DNA of 64,000 bases from Nitrososphaeria archaeon (GTDB lineage Archaea; Thermoproteota; Nitrososphaeria; Conexivisphaerales; DTJL01), in NCBI GenBank assembly GCA_029775965.1, contig JARVJU010000003.1:24001-88000 (forward strand). The letters are read 5' to 3'. The translations under genes were made by a program, and so were the position numbers. Under the pieces are notes generated by a model, which saw nothing but the letters and a program-made list of their open reading frames with translations, made no database searches and was not told where the DNA came from. Below, one piece after another: positions 25,979 to 34,692 of the stretch. Position 1 is the stretch's first letter. Each line of letters begins with the position of its first letter.

Positions 25979-27163
25979 TCAGCTAAAGCTTTCCGCATTT
26001 AACCTCATCTGAGAGTTTGGGGGTGTCACGCTCCCCCATCCCAAACCGCTCTTTACGGCTTGAGCTATGTTTATGGCTCCGTTTAAATCTCTGTTGTATA
26101 CCAATCCGCACTTTGGACATCTGAATTCTCTTCCATTTACCTTCTGGGTAACATACCCACATCTATTGCATGTCTTAGATGTTCCTCTGGCTCTGATGTA
26201 TCGAACCTCAATTTTTTCAATGTTTGCTTTGTATTCTATGTAGAGTTGCAGTTTACGATACTGCATCGAATGCACCAGCCTATTCATTCTCTTTGAGAAA
26301 TTCATATGTCTTCTCAAACCGTTCAAGTCTTCCATCGCAATTACAGGCTTTGAGAACTGCTTTGCATATGCAATTATCTGATTCGCTAAGATGTGCAGTT
26401 GCTGATTGATAATACGTTTCTCCTTTGTACCAATCTCCTTAATCTTCTTGAAGAGTTTCTTTTCTCCAAGTCTTCTTCTGATGTGGTTATACAATCCTCT
26501 TGTTTGCTTTATTTCTGAGCCCCTCCAGAACTTCCCTTTCTGTGGCTTGTCAGTTAATGCTATGGCTGTAGCAAGATTTACTTCGCCTATGTCTATACCA
26601 ATAACAGTTTGAGGCTCATCTTCAAATGTAACAGTCTTCTTTAGCACAAAATGAGCATCATTCTCCATAATGCTTAACCATGTCAACTGTAGTGAAAGAC
26701 AATTCCTTTCTTAATGTAGATTCAATATATCTTTCTTGACGCTTTCCAAAGACTATTGGCAGGCTTATTCGCTTGTGGTTAAGTGTTAGAATTAGCAATA
26801 TTGAGTTAAGACATTGGTTGTCTTTGAAAGGGTGTAGCATCGCTTGTCAAATCTAATTGATATCCTTTTTAACCTTAAGACACTGTTCTTCTTGCCTTTT
26901 TTTCTAAAGCTTTTGAGAATTTCAACTGCTTTATCTCTGGCAGTCTGTATTAGAGCTGAGCCAAGTTCAAAGTTCTCTCTAGCATAGTAATATCCATTTC
27001 TATGCAAGTATGTCTTAGAGATACTATCTAGCAAGAGATACCATTTTACAAGTCTAATGTATTCACCGAGGCATCTGTTTAATGCCAAAACCTTTTGCTC
27101 ATTAGGGCTGAGAACCTTTCCTACAACAGTTATCTGAACGTCTTTCTGCATCGGAACATCCAA
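25979..27163 (-). pseudogene. tnpB: tnpB (IS1341-type) broken by two frameshifts
   Basis: Three pieces in different frames make one RNA-guided nuclease: residues 1-123 from 27163 (VGKVLSPNEQKVLALNRCL), a middle piece covering about 26840-26658, and a C-terminal piece of 235 residues ending at 25979. Catalytic RuvC residues survive: GIDIGEVNLAT, AMEDLNGL and YNRDLNGAINIA, with the zinc ribbon CNRCG...CPKCG. Breaks lie near 26800-26840 and 26660-26690. No tnpA is present. Either dead, or rescued by programmed frameshifting, which I consider unlikely with two breaks. Confidence 0.88.
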
Positions 27164-27214
27164 GAGTTATTGACTACAAAGCTATTAAGTCTTTTATTCG
27201 CTCTTATCACAATT

Positions 27215-27260
27215 CATCCCCGCCCTTGCGGACGGGGTCTTCTTGCGAGATTAGATAAAG
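27215..27260. mobile_element. IS605-type terminal hairpin relic
   Basis: CCCCGCCC-TTGC-GGACGGGG (27218-27237) forms a strong stem and is followed by CTTCTTGCGAGATTAGATAA, which recurs exactly in the relic near 46140. It lies 55 nt upstream of the tnpB start, so it may be the left end of that element or the right end of another one. Confidence 0.6.
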
Positions 27261-27329
27261 AACCTTTTGATTGTAGAGGAATAGATTGTATCTAATCTGT
27301 ATGCTAATGCAAATTCTGGAAGTTAAGGT

Positions 27330-28367
27330 TCAGTCGCCATTGTGCTCTGCAACCATAGCACTGATGCTGCCAGAAAATGCGACAGCTGGTACAGACCATG
27401 TTACATTGTATTTTCCAGTAATAGTGCTCTGCTCTGCTTGAATGATAAAGCTACCTGAGGAGTTGAATCCAGTTAGCGTACATGTACCTGCGATACGAGT
27501 TATGGTGGCAGAGCAGTCTATTTCATTTGCTGTTGGAATTATCGAAGTGCCAGTGTATCTTCCCTGACCGTTCAACGCACTATCGCTCATGCCTGTGAAT
27601 GCTATTGAACCAGATTCATTCTCTTTGCCTGTGACGAAGTTCTCTATTGCATTGGTTGTCTGTACGAAGCTACCTGATACTGCTTCTGACCCCAGGCTTC
27701 CCCCCAGATTCCCGGCAAGCTGTACGTTATGCCATACCACCTGAGATCTATCGTACGATGAAACAAGGACGAATGCCCCATCCTGTGTGCTGATAACCAG
27801 AGGAGCTTTGTACGGGTTAAGGAATCCCAGCTCTACTATCAATTCTACAGGTATTGTGCTGCCGGAGTAGGTTATTTTACCAGCCGCCACGAAAAATACA
27901 GGAATTGCGCTTGTATCACTTGGCTGGCATGCTCCATTGCTTGGTGTTGATAAAGAAGGGAAGCATTCCCCAGCTATCATTGCAACTACAGGCCCTCCAG
28001 TAACAGATACTGTTTGTCCATCAACAGAGCCGTAAAATGTTAGTGCAAGCATTCCTTCCGCAGATAGGCCATCAACCTTTGCATTTAGTGAATAATGAAA
28101 AGATGAGATTGAAACCTGCTGCCCATTGAAAAGTGCATACAAAGCATCATTTTGCGAAGCAGACTGAAACCATCTCTGCTCTCCAGCTGACACAATCTGC
28201 CCAGTTAGCGTTAATGAAAGACTGTTCTGTTCGCCATTATCGTTTGCAGCTTTTTGCCAGTTTGAATCCGCATGGATTGTGACAGGTGCAGCAAGGCTGA
28301 ATAAAGCTATTGCAGCTATTATACCAACCATCCCTCCTACCTTCATGCTGCGTAAAACAGAAATCAT
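27330..28367 (-). CDS. secreted protein of unknown function
   Basis: About 345 residues. A cleavable-looking signal peptide (MKVGGMVGIIAAIALFSLAA, then PVTIHADS) is followed by a Ser/Thr/Gly-rich, beta-strand-rich body with no TM helix, and two cysteine pairs (GECFPSLSTPSNGACQP and ATITRIAGTCTLTG with an earlier DCSAT). TATA-like AATAAATATC at about 28405 supports ATG 28367. The 92 residues of open frame upstream have coding-unlike composition. Exported, perhaps surface-associated. No family recognised. Confidence 0.65.
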   Translation of the reverse strand: MISVLRSMKVGGMVGIIAAIALFSLAAPVTIHADSNWQKAANDNGEQNSLSLTLTGQIVSAGEQRWFQSASQNDALYALFNGQQVSISSFHYSLNAKVDGLSAEGMLALTFYGSVDGQTVSVTGGPVVAMIAGECFPSLSTPSNGACQPSDTSAIPVFFVAAGKITYSGSTIPVELIVELGFLNPYKAPLVISTQDGAFVLVSSYDRSQVVWHNVQLAGNLGGSLGSEAVSGSFVQTTNAIENFVTGKENESGSIAFTGMSDSALNGQGRYTGTSIIPTANEIDCSATITRIAGTCTLTGFNSSGSFIIQAEQSTITGKYNVTWSVPAVAFSGSISAMVAEHNGD

Positions 28368-28474
28368 TTCTACCCTTAGCTTGAAATAATGCCCTTCAGA
28401 TAGATATTTATTCCGAATTCCAAAGTTTTCATTCAACATGTTCAGCAAAACAACAACTTGATATTTACATGCCG

Positions 28475-28900
28475 CTAGCTGCTTTGCTCCACTGTTTCGT
28501 GGTTCAGTTGCTGCTCCGTCATCCTTTCCAGCGCCCTTTTGACATAATCCTGAGTTACCACCCTTGCGTTGATAAGATTGGTAAGGGCATTGGCTGAAGC
28601 TGTCCCTGTGACTCTTCCCTGCTCTTCTGCAGTGGACCTCCACTTCAGCTTCGTGTTACCACTCTTTGATTCATATATTATTCCAAGTACATCCTTAGCA
28701 TTTACAAAAGTTATGTCCCTTATCTTCTTGATACTTACCTTATCAGCTGCCTCCACATATATACCTCCCTGACCTGTCTCCCTTTCAGGAAATATCTCTG
28801 GATCTCTCAGATAGCTCTCTGGTATAAAGGATATGCATGTGCTGTATATCAGAAACATCCTGAATTTATCTAATGATGCCTCGACGTCTATGTTCGCCAT
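28475..28900 (-). CDS. uncharacterised protein, possible PH-like domain
   Basis: About 141 residues, soluble. After an N-terminal helix comes a strand-rich centre (GGIYVEAADKVSIKKIRDIT, FVNAKDVLGIIYES, TKLKWRS) that could be a PH/GRAM-like barrel, then a C-terminal helix (YVKRALERMTEQQLNHET). The fold is a guess. ATG 28924 is an alternative start. Neighbouring genes give no functional hint. Confidence 0.55.
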   Translation of the reverse strand: MANIDVEASLDKFRMFLIYSTCISFIPESYLRDPEIFPERETGQGGIYVEAADKVSIKKIRDITFVNAKDVLGIIYESKSGNTKLKWRSTAEEQGRVTGTASANALTNLINARVVTQDYVKRALERMTEQQLNHETVEQSS

Positions 28901-28924
28901 TGACTCTCTTCCATGCTCCATCAT

Positions 28925-29153
28925 TTACGCATAAATAAACGATTAACGCAAAAACATGAAGCTCAGTCACTATTATCAGATGGCAAAGGTATACCCTTTG
29001 GGGCGATGAAGACTCTAGCCCATGTGATGCATGATGATCTGGATCTTGAGTTCGGAGCCTCATTATAATTGCCACCCCATTGCCAAAGCATGTTATCTTG
29101 CACCTGCAAGCTGGTCAAAAAGATAAGTAGATACTACAATCTGGGCTGTGTGG
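28925..29153. other. intergenic between divergent genes
   Basis: About 230 bp separating the minus-strand gene at 28475 from the flippase. No structured element recognised. Confidence 0.45.
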
Positions 29154-30692
29154 ATGCCTGATAACGAAAAGACGGAACCCTTGGCCAAAGGAGCATACAG
29201 ACTCTTCCTGAGCAACATAACTGCAACAATCATATTAGCTGTTTCAAGTATAGTAATAGGGAGACTTCTAGGGCCGAACAATTTTGGACTTTACACACTT
29301 GCGCTTGTAATACCAGGCTATGCATACACAATAATGCAGCTTGGCATACCCACTGCAGCAACAAGATTTTCTGCAATGTATAGTTCATCTGGGGATAAAG
29401 AAAGGTCTGCATCCTTTGCCTACAACATGCTTCTCTTTGAATTCATTGTTTCACTGCTTCTTATAGCTGCACTGATACCATTCTCTGGCATCTTTGCCAG
29501 GTATGTATTCCACAGACCAATACTGCAGTCTGCAATAGCAATAGCACTGCTTGCGCTCTTCGGCCAATCTGGGTTCTATACAGGCTTATCTGCACTGCAA
29601 GGAGTAGGCAGAATGGACAGGTTTGCTCTTTTGCAGATACTTCAGGCAATGGCAAGACTTTTCATGCAGGTGCTTCTGCTTTTACTTGGCTTCGGAGTTC
29701 TGGGTGCCATCTCTGGCCATGTGGTAGGATTCTTCATTTCTGGTATGATAGGCCTGATGTTTATCAAATCAATTTATGCAGGAGTCAGGCCAAGAAACTT
29801 CATTTCAGATGTCAACACAGCTTTGAGGTATGCCATGCCTCTCTACCTAGCATCACTGGTATCAGGCATAGTTCCACCCCTTCAGAACACACTGCTAGCT
29901 TCCTTTGTTTCAAACTCTGAAATTGGTGGTTTTGGTGCTGCCTCAAACATATCTGTTATAATATCACTTTTTGTCTTTCCCATACAGACTGTTCTCTTCC
30001 CTGCATTCAGCGCATACAAAGATAGGGCAAAGTTGCTTGATTTTTACAGACTTACTGCAAAATACACTGCAGTCTTTATAGTTCCTGTAGCTTCCATCAC
30101 TGTGATAGCTCTATCTTCGCCCATAACTGCTGCAGTGTACGGCAGGGTTTATCAGTTCGCAGGTCCATATCTTGCACTTCTGGTTTTGCCAAGCCTGCTT
30201 GCTGGGTTTGGTTCTCTATCTCAAGGAAATCTTCTGAATGGTATAGGGGAGACGAGAAAGTCATCCATAGCAGGGATCTCAGGTGCAATAGTAACACTTG
30301 CTTCATTACCTATACTAATATACCTTTACGGAGTTTATGGAGCCATAATAGGGTCCATTGCTGGCCAGCTTGTTTCCTTTGCCATAGCATGGAGAATGAT
30401 ATCCAATACCCTATCAGGAAATATCAGGGTATCTGATGCCTACAGAATTTACATAGCCTCTTTCTTAAGCGCTGCTCTTGTGTATCCTGTTACCTTTGTG
30501 CACACCTATCCTGTAATCACAGTGCTTGCTGTGGGTCTACTCTTCCTTGCAATCCTGATACCCTTTCTGGCATTGACAAAGGCTCTAACCAGGGATGATG
30601 TAGCATTCCTTGATTCTCAGTTTTCAAGGCTGGGCTTCATTCATACACTCCTCAAGCTTCTTATACGTTATTATAACATCTTTGCTAGATAG
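29154..30692 (+). CDS. polysaccharide/lipid-linked oligosaccharide flippase (MATE/MurJ-like)
   Basis: 512 residues, fourteen TM helices, of the MOP superfamily (Wzx type). Visible features: N-terminal IVIGRLLGPNNFGLYTLALV near residue 35, the first-half motif TAATRFSAMYS, and the repeat SGNLLN-like GSLSQGNLLNGIGETRKSS near residue 365. Moves lipid-linked glycans across the membrane for S-layer glycosylation or surface polysaccharide. ATG 29154 is preferred over GTG 29148. Its 3' end overlaps the convergent gene by 8 nt. Confidence 0.88.
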   Translation: MPDNEKTEPLAKGAYRLFLSNITATIILAVSSIVIGRLLGPNNFGLYTLALVIPGYAYTIMQLGIPTAATRFSAMYSSSGDKERSASFAYNMLLFEFIVSLLLIAALIPFSGIFARYVFHRPILQSAIAIALLALFGQSGFYTGLSALQGVGRMDRFALLQILQAMARLFMQVLLLLLGFGVLGAISGHVVGFFISGMIGLMFIKSIYAGVRPRNFISDVNTALRYAMPLYLASLVSGIVPPLQNTLLASFVSNSEIGGFGAASNISVIISLFVFPIQTVLFPAFSAYKDRAKLLDFYRLTAKYTAVFIVPVASITVIALSSPITAAVYGRVYQFAGPYLALLVLPSLLAGFGSLSQGNLLNGIGETRKSSIAGISGAIVTLASLPILIYLYGVYGAIIGSIAGQLVSFAIAWRMISNTLSGNIRVSDAYRIYIASFLSAALVYPVTFVHTYPVITVLAVGLLFLAILIPFLALTKALTRDDVAFLDSQFSRLGFIHTLLKLLIRYYNIFAR

Positions 30693-31101
30693 AAACCTTG
30701 CTATTCCTGCCAAACTGATTTATCAGCTGCTTCAGTTCTGTCTTCAGCTCATGCAAATCATCATACTCTACTATCGTCTTTCTGTCCATGTGCAAAAGCA
30801 TCCTTGATAATTTTGCTCCCTTTTTTGCGACAAGCACTATATCCTTGCCAGAATTATAAGCTGCCATTATCTCCATTCCCACACCAGTGCTTGGCTCGCT
30901 GACATCAGCTATAAGCAGGTCGCAACTTTCTGCTCCTCTTTTGTCCCTGAGGAAGACGTCTATGCCATCGATCTTTTCCACCTCTCGCAACACCCAAGGC
31001 GATACCAGCTCATTACCTGATTGTATTATTGTTTCTGCTAACACCTTTGCTCTTTCTAAAGAGCGGTTAGCGATCATCGGAACAGAAAGGTATATTTTCA
31101 T
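30685..31101 (-). CDS. nucleoside 2-deoxyribosyltransferase-like / DNPH1-type hydrolase
   Basis: 138 residues with the fold's landmarks: N-terminal IYLSVPMIANRSLERA, a middle DLLIADVSEPSTGVGMEIMAAY containing the acidic catalytic Asp and Glu of the family, and a C-terminal VLVAKKGAKLSRML. Cleaves N-glycosidic bonds of (deoxy)nucleotides or sanitises the pool. Substrate not determinable. Confidence 0.75.
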   Translation of the reverse strand: MKIYLSVPMIANRSLERAKVLAETIIQSGNELVSPWVLREVEKIDGIDVFLRDKRGAESCDLLIADVSEPSTGVGMEIMAAYNSGKDIVLVAKKGAKLSRMLLHMDRKTIVEYDDLHELKTELKQLINQFGRNSKVSI

Positions 31102-31119
31102 AGGCTCTCGTGCTGCAAT

Positions 31120-31647
31120 TCAATCCGGGGGTTCGAGTTCGTCAAGAGGCTTTGCAACCCTGAGGCTGTCTCCTATGACAGACCTCTGACTAACCATTCC
31201 AACAGGTCTTCCATCTTCAGTAACAAGAAGCCTTCTTATTCTGTGTTTTTCCATCAGCTTTAGTGCCTCTGGAACTGTGGCAGTGGAAGGTATGCTTATC
31301 ACAGGCGATGACATTATCTTTCTCAAAAGGACCTTTGATGCAGGCAAATCCTCCGCAGCAACCTTATAGAGTATATCCCTTTCTGTTACTATTCCCACTG
31401 GTTTACCGTTCATCGTAACAATAACGCTTCCTGCGTTGTTTTCTCTCATCAGTTTGGCTGCATCCCAGGCTGAAGAGCTTGAATCGAGTATGAGCAGTCT
31501 TTTCCTTATAAAGTTCCTTAATGATGGTGTTCCTTCCTGCAAGGGCTGCAACCATATTGACGCTGAATAATGGCAAGAAGGACATTCATCCGGTGGCGAA
31601 TCTCCCACGAAGATATATCCACACCTGTAGCATTCCCAGCGAGACAT
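31120..31647 (-). CDS. zinc-ribbon/rubredoxin-like plus tandem CBS domain protein
   Basis: 175 residues. An N-terminal four-cysteine metal knuckle (WECYRCGYIFVG then PDECPSCHYS) is fused to a CBS pair (about residues 45-170), each half with the pattern VGIVTERDILY and VGMVSQRSVIG. CBS pairs bind adenosyl nucleotides; the ribbon may carry iron or zinc. A strong TATA (CTTATAAATAAG) precedes the ATG with no leader. Probably an energy- or redox-state sensor, target unknown. Confidence 0.85.
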   Translation of the reverse strand: MSRWECYRCGYIFVGDSPPDECPSCHYSASIWLQPLQEGTPSLRNFIRKRLLILDSSSSAWDAAKLMRENNAGSVIVTMNGKPVGIVTERDILYKVAAEDLPASKVLLRKIMSSPVISIPSTATVPEALKLMEKHRIRRLLVTEDGRPVGMVSQRSVIGDSLRVAKPLDELEPPD

Positions 31648-31766
31648 GCTGCCTATACCATTACTTTCCTTATTTATAAGAGAATATCATAGATTGCATT
31701 TAATCCTTCTGGCCTAGCTCATCAACATGATGAATTTTGGAGATAATGGAACTTTAACCTGAGGCT

Positions 31767-32378
31767 TCACTTTGCCTGCATGAATGGTTCTTCCACATGC
31801 TGTTCCTCTGTCTTTGTGGCTCTGATCCTTATCAGACCTACGTTTACCTCCTTCGACATAACATGGTAGCCATAAGAAGATAAAACTGTGACAACAAATT
31901 CTGCAGTGCATTCGGTGCTTGATAATCTTCTCCCTGCTTTTATTATATCCACACTAACGGAGCGCTGGTCGAGTTTTGTGACCTTAAGTGTCTTTACAGG
32001 CATAAGTATCATAAAATCTGTGGCAACAGCTGCAAGGCTATCTATATCTGGGGCTATCATCTTCAGTATACCCACCAAACCATTTGCAAGATCGCGGAAC
32101 ATCTTCAGTGTACCTTCCTTATCAAGGACATAGACTTTGTCTATCAACTCATCAACAAAGTCAGCAGGTAGGGTAAGGACATCGATGTAACGTTTTATCA
32201 AATAAAACGACTCCCATAACTTGTACAGCTCCTTTATATCTCCCCCTTCTGCATATATTCTTGCAACTGCATCTAACGTTTCATTTGTAAATGCAAAAAG
32301 TGTCTTATTCTGCTTTCTTGCCTGATTGGAGAACTCTTCAAATATCGAATGCTCGACAGAGATGTTTGTCCTTCTCAT
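31767..32378 (-). CDS. ribbon-helix-helix transcriptional regulator with C-terminal domain
   Basis: About 203 residues. RRTNISVEHSIFEEFSNQAR and NKTLFAFTNETLDAVARI fit a ribbon-helix-helix DNA-binding domain at residues 1-45. The remainder is helical then mixed (VTDFMILMPVKTLKVTKLDQ), perhaps a sensing or oligomerisation domain. TATA-like CATAAATATC makes ATG 32378 the leaderless start; TTG 32399 would lie on the TATA itself. A palindromic 13-mer that recurs near 33270 and 33360 sits just upstream, so autoregulation is likely. Confidence 0.72.
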   Translation of the reverse strand: MRRTNISVEHSIFEEFSNQARKQNKTLFAFTNETLDAVARIYAEGGDIKELYKLWESFYLIKRYIDVLTLPADFVDELIDKVYVLDKEGTLKMFRDLANGLVGILKMIAPDIDSLAAVATDFMILMPVKTLKVTKLDQRSVSVDIIKAGRRLSSTECTAEFVVTVLSSYGYHVMSKEVNVGLIRIRATKTEEQHVEEPFMQAK

Positions 32379-32410
32379 ATCATGAATAGTAAGAACCAAG
32401 CGATATTTAT

Positions 32411-32423
32411 GAACATGTGTACA
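32411..32423. promoter_or_regulatory. candidate operator, copy 1 (GAACATGTGTACA)
   Basis: Lies directly upstream of the TATA box of the ribbon-helix-helix gene. The exact reverse complement occurs at 33269-33281, and GAACATATGTACA, one base different, at 33356-33368. Confidence 0.55.
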
Positions 32424-32466
32424 AATGCATTATTTTGTAACCAATAAAACGTTTATGTGAATGCTG

Positions 32467-33165
32467 CTACGGGGCCCAATGTGAAAAGGCAACGAGATGG
32501 CCAGGCAGTGCATTTATTCCTATGTAGAGTGCAAGTAGACCTGCTGCCAAGAATACTATGACTGGAATCCAGAGCCACCACGAATATGATATGCTTGCAG
32601 TCTTGCCTACAGCCCCTGTTGCATGAGTCATAGGTGGAATCAATTGGGGAGCCTGAGCTGTTGCTGCCACTTCAAGGGCCTTTGCTCTTATTCTGTCAGC
32701 ATACAGTGCAAAGGGGTATGTAAGTATCCCTGCCAGCCCCCACAAGAGATACAGGCCAAGAAGAGCTGCTGGCTCAGATGTCATGTTTGCATTAAAGCCC
32801 AAAGCACCGTAGTACATCGTTATTGCTCCAAAGAGAAGGCTGAAGAATCCAGCGTACTCAAGCCTGAAGTTTGACCTCATCAAGGCGGCAAAGACAGTAA
32901 GTATAAGACCGAACATCGCATACAGATCATAGAATAGTATATTGTATGAACCCGGCAGAGGCCAAACCAACTGCCCCCAGAGGCCTGTGACAAAGCTGTA
33001 TATTCCTATACCGAGGAGTAAAGGCCACATTACCTGATATTCTCTCTCTATACTTTCTCCTCTTCTTGATCTCATGAAGATCTTAACCAGGAAATACCCC
33101 AGTGTAATTCCTGCCACACCAAGTACGAACAGCTGAATGGCCAGTATGTCAATAAACAACGCCAT
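32467..33165 (-). CDS. DUF981 family membrane protein
   Basis: 232 residues, six or seven TM helices, with the family's central segment VTGLWGQLVWPLPGSYNILF near residue 65 and FNANMTSEPAALLGLYLLWG near residue 130. The ATG is preceded by a strong Shine-Dalgarno, GGAGGTG, and a TATA-like CTTAATAATTTTT, so unlike many neighbours this message has a leader. The candidate operator lies about 100 bp upstream. Function unknown. Confidence 0.85.
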   Translation of the reverse strand: MALFIDILAIQLFVLGVAGITLGYFLVKIFMRSRRGESIEREYQVMWPLLLGIGIYSFVTGLWGQLVWPLPGSYNILFYDLYAMFGLILTVFAALMRSNFRLEYAGFFSLLFGAITMYYGALGFNANMTSEPAALLGLYLLWGLAGILTYPFALYADRIRAKALEVAATAQAPQLIPPMTHATGAVGKTASISYSWWLWIPVIVFLAAGLLALYIGINALPGHLVAFSHWAP

Positions 33166-33268
33166 TTCTCTGCACCTCCGTAGATTATAGTATCATGAAA
33201 AATTATTAAGCATGTCCGTACAAAGATTGTAATTTGCATATGCTTGCATATATATCCTTGCATTTCTA

Positions 33269-33281
33269 TGTACACATGTTC
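33269..33281. promoter_or_regulatory. candidate operator, copy 2 (TGTACACATGTTC)
   Basis: Exact inverse of the site at 32411, in the intergenic region between the DUF981 gene (minus) and the 33429 gene (plus). Confidence 0.5.
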
Positions 33282-33355
33282 ATTTGTCTGTATCTCCAGC
33301 TTACAATCCTGCTCCGATCATTATAAAGCAATCAAGCATGCTTCATCAATCACGT

Positions 33356-33368
33356 GAACATATGTACA
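33356..33368. promoter_or_regulatory. candidate operator, copy 3 (GAACATATGTACA)
   Basis: One mismatch from copy 1. Lies 61 bp upstream of the gene at 33429. Confidence 0.45.
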
Positions 33369-33428
33369 GAAAGCTAAAAGTACAATCCTGACTGATAAGT
33401 GAATAGAATGACGAGTCTTTAGGGTAGG

Positions 33429-33707
33429 GTGGGCTTGCCTGTGATCCATAGGACAAAAGCCATGGAATGGAATTCGATGAAGGAGGATATGATGGGTAAG
33501 CTTGCCCTAGAATTGAAGAGAAAGGTGCATGGATTTAAGAGAATAGTAGGTATAAGAATGATAGTCGAAAAACCAACTCATGAGCTGATAGTAGAGGGAT
33601 TCATTGAACTTGTCTGCCAATATGACAGATCAAGATCCATACTTGACTTCTATGCAATACTAACACATGAAGGTCAGCTTCGTAGAATTAAATTTGGGCC
33701 TAGCTGA
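33429..33707 (+). CDS. small uncharacterised protein
   Basis: 92 residues from GTG 33429 (ATG 33462 is an alternative). A helix (LALELKRKVHGF) is followed by strands: RIVGIRMIVEKPTHELIVEG, FIELVCQYD, FYAILTHEGQLRRIKF, suggesting a small alpha/beta protein. 47 bp before the next gene and probably cotranscribed. No family recognised. Confidence 0.5.
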   Translation: MGLPVIHRTKAMEWNSMKEDMMGKLALELKRKVHGFKRIVGIRMIVEKPTHELIVEGFIELVCQYDRSRSILDFYAILTHEGQLRRIKFGPS

Positions 33708-33754
33708 CACAAGGTATATTACTTTCCAGGAAGCAGTAAACATGATCTTCATAG

Positions 33755-34528
33755 ATGATTGGTAGTTTTGAAAGGCCGGGAAGTGTTGGATCTTACAAAC
33801 CATACTCAAAAAATGCAACAGAATTGTTCATCAGAGTACGTCAAGGAATTTATACTGTGCATGATATTATCAAGCTTATATCTGATCATAATGCTTCGCT
33901 TACAAATTTTAACATGCACATTGTATCGCAGGATGAGTATTCAGCAACGATGATCCTGGAATTTGATTACGTGGATTGCACTTCTTATGAATTAATCAAC
34001 CAGATAAAGGAGTTAAGAGATGTAATTCAGCTAGAGGTGCATAACGTCGAAGGTAGGCTCTTCGGTCGATTTGGATATCCATTGCTTGTAATGGAAAGAT
34101 ACAGAGCTATAATTATCAGAACCACTCCTTTACTCCAGATAGAGCACAGACTTACCGAATCATTTGGAACAGCCGGGCCCGCTATAATGTTTGAAGAAGG
34201 GAAGGCTTATGCTTCTGCGGTGGTTGACCAGTATATTGAAGCATTGCAAGATACAGAAAGGACAGAGCTATTATCACATATAGCTGACGGCTGGCATGCC
34301 ACGGGATGGGGAACACTAAATATCAGACAAGACGCAAATGATTATTATGTTACACTTGGCGATTCCCCCGTATTTTATGAGCCGAAGATAAAGGAGTCGA
34401 GGTTTCTCTATGGGATGGTTGCAGGGATAATACTGAAGGTATTTGGAAAAGATACTGTTGTAATTAGCAGCTATGTTGATGTTGAGAATAAGAAGATAGA
34501 GTTAAGGTTAAGGAGCTCAAATGCCTGA
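33755..34528 (+). CDS. uncharacterised protein, possible ACT-like N-domain plus V4R-like C-domain
   Basis: 257 residues, soluble. Residues 22-105 (TELFIRVRQGIYTVHDIIKL ... FNMHIVSQDEYSATMILEFD) look like an ACT-type beta-alpha-beta unit. Residues 125-250 (TESFGTAGPAIMFEEGKAYA, GWGTLNIRQ, FLYGMVAGIILKVFGKDTVV, EIRLRSS-like ending) resemble the V4R/small-molecule-binding fold. Both assignments are by eye and weak. Would make it a ligand sensor. Confidence 0.55.
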   Translation: MIGSFERPGSVGSYKPYSKNATELFIRVRQGIYTVHDIIKLISDHNASLTNFNMHIVSQDEYSATMILEFDYVDCTSYELINQIKELRDVIQLEVHNVEGRLFGRFGYPLLVMERYRAIIIRTTPLLQIEHRLTESFGTAGPAIMFEEGKAYASAVVDQYIEALQDTERTELLSHIADGWHATGWGTLNIRQDANDYYVTLGDSPVFYEPKIKESRFLYGMVAGIILKVFGKDTVVISSYVDVENKKIELRLRSSNA

Positions 34529-34662
34529 TGGCTACGAGGCTTAGCCTCTGGTTCTGAAAGATTCATGCAATCATGAGAGAACTTAAGCATGTGCTTGATT
34601 GACAAGAGTATTGCATGCTGCATTAGGAAGCTATCACACATGAAGAATTGAACACTTTGTAA

Positions 34663-34689
34663 AGTTGAAGTTGAAGTTGAAGTTGAAGT
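34663..34689. repeat. short tandem repeat (AGTTGA)4
   Basis: Four consecutive 6-nt units just past the stop codon of the MFS gene, which ends at 34693 on the minus strand. Confidence 0.8.
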
Positions 34690-34692
34690 AAG

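Noticed and set aside
28368-28643. 92-residue N-terminal extension of the secreted protein
   Set aside because: Composition unlike protein, and TATA/signal peptide point to ATG 28367.
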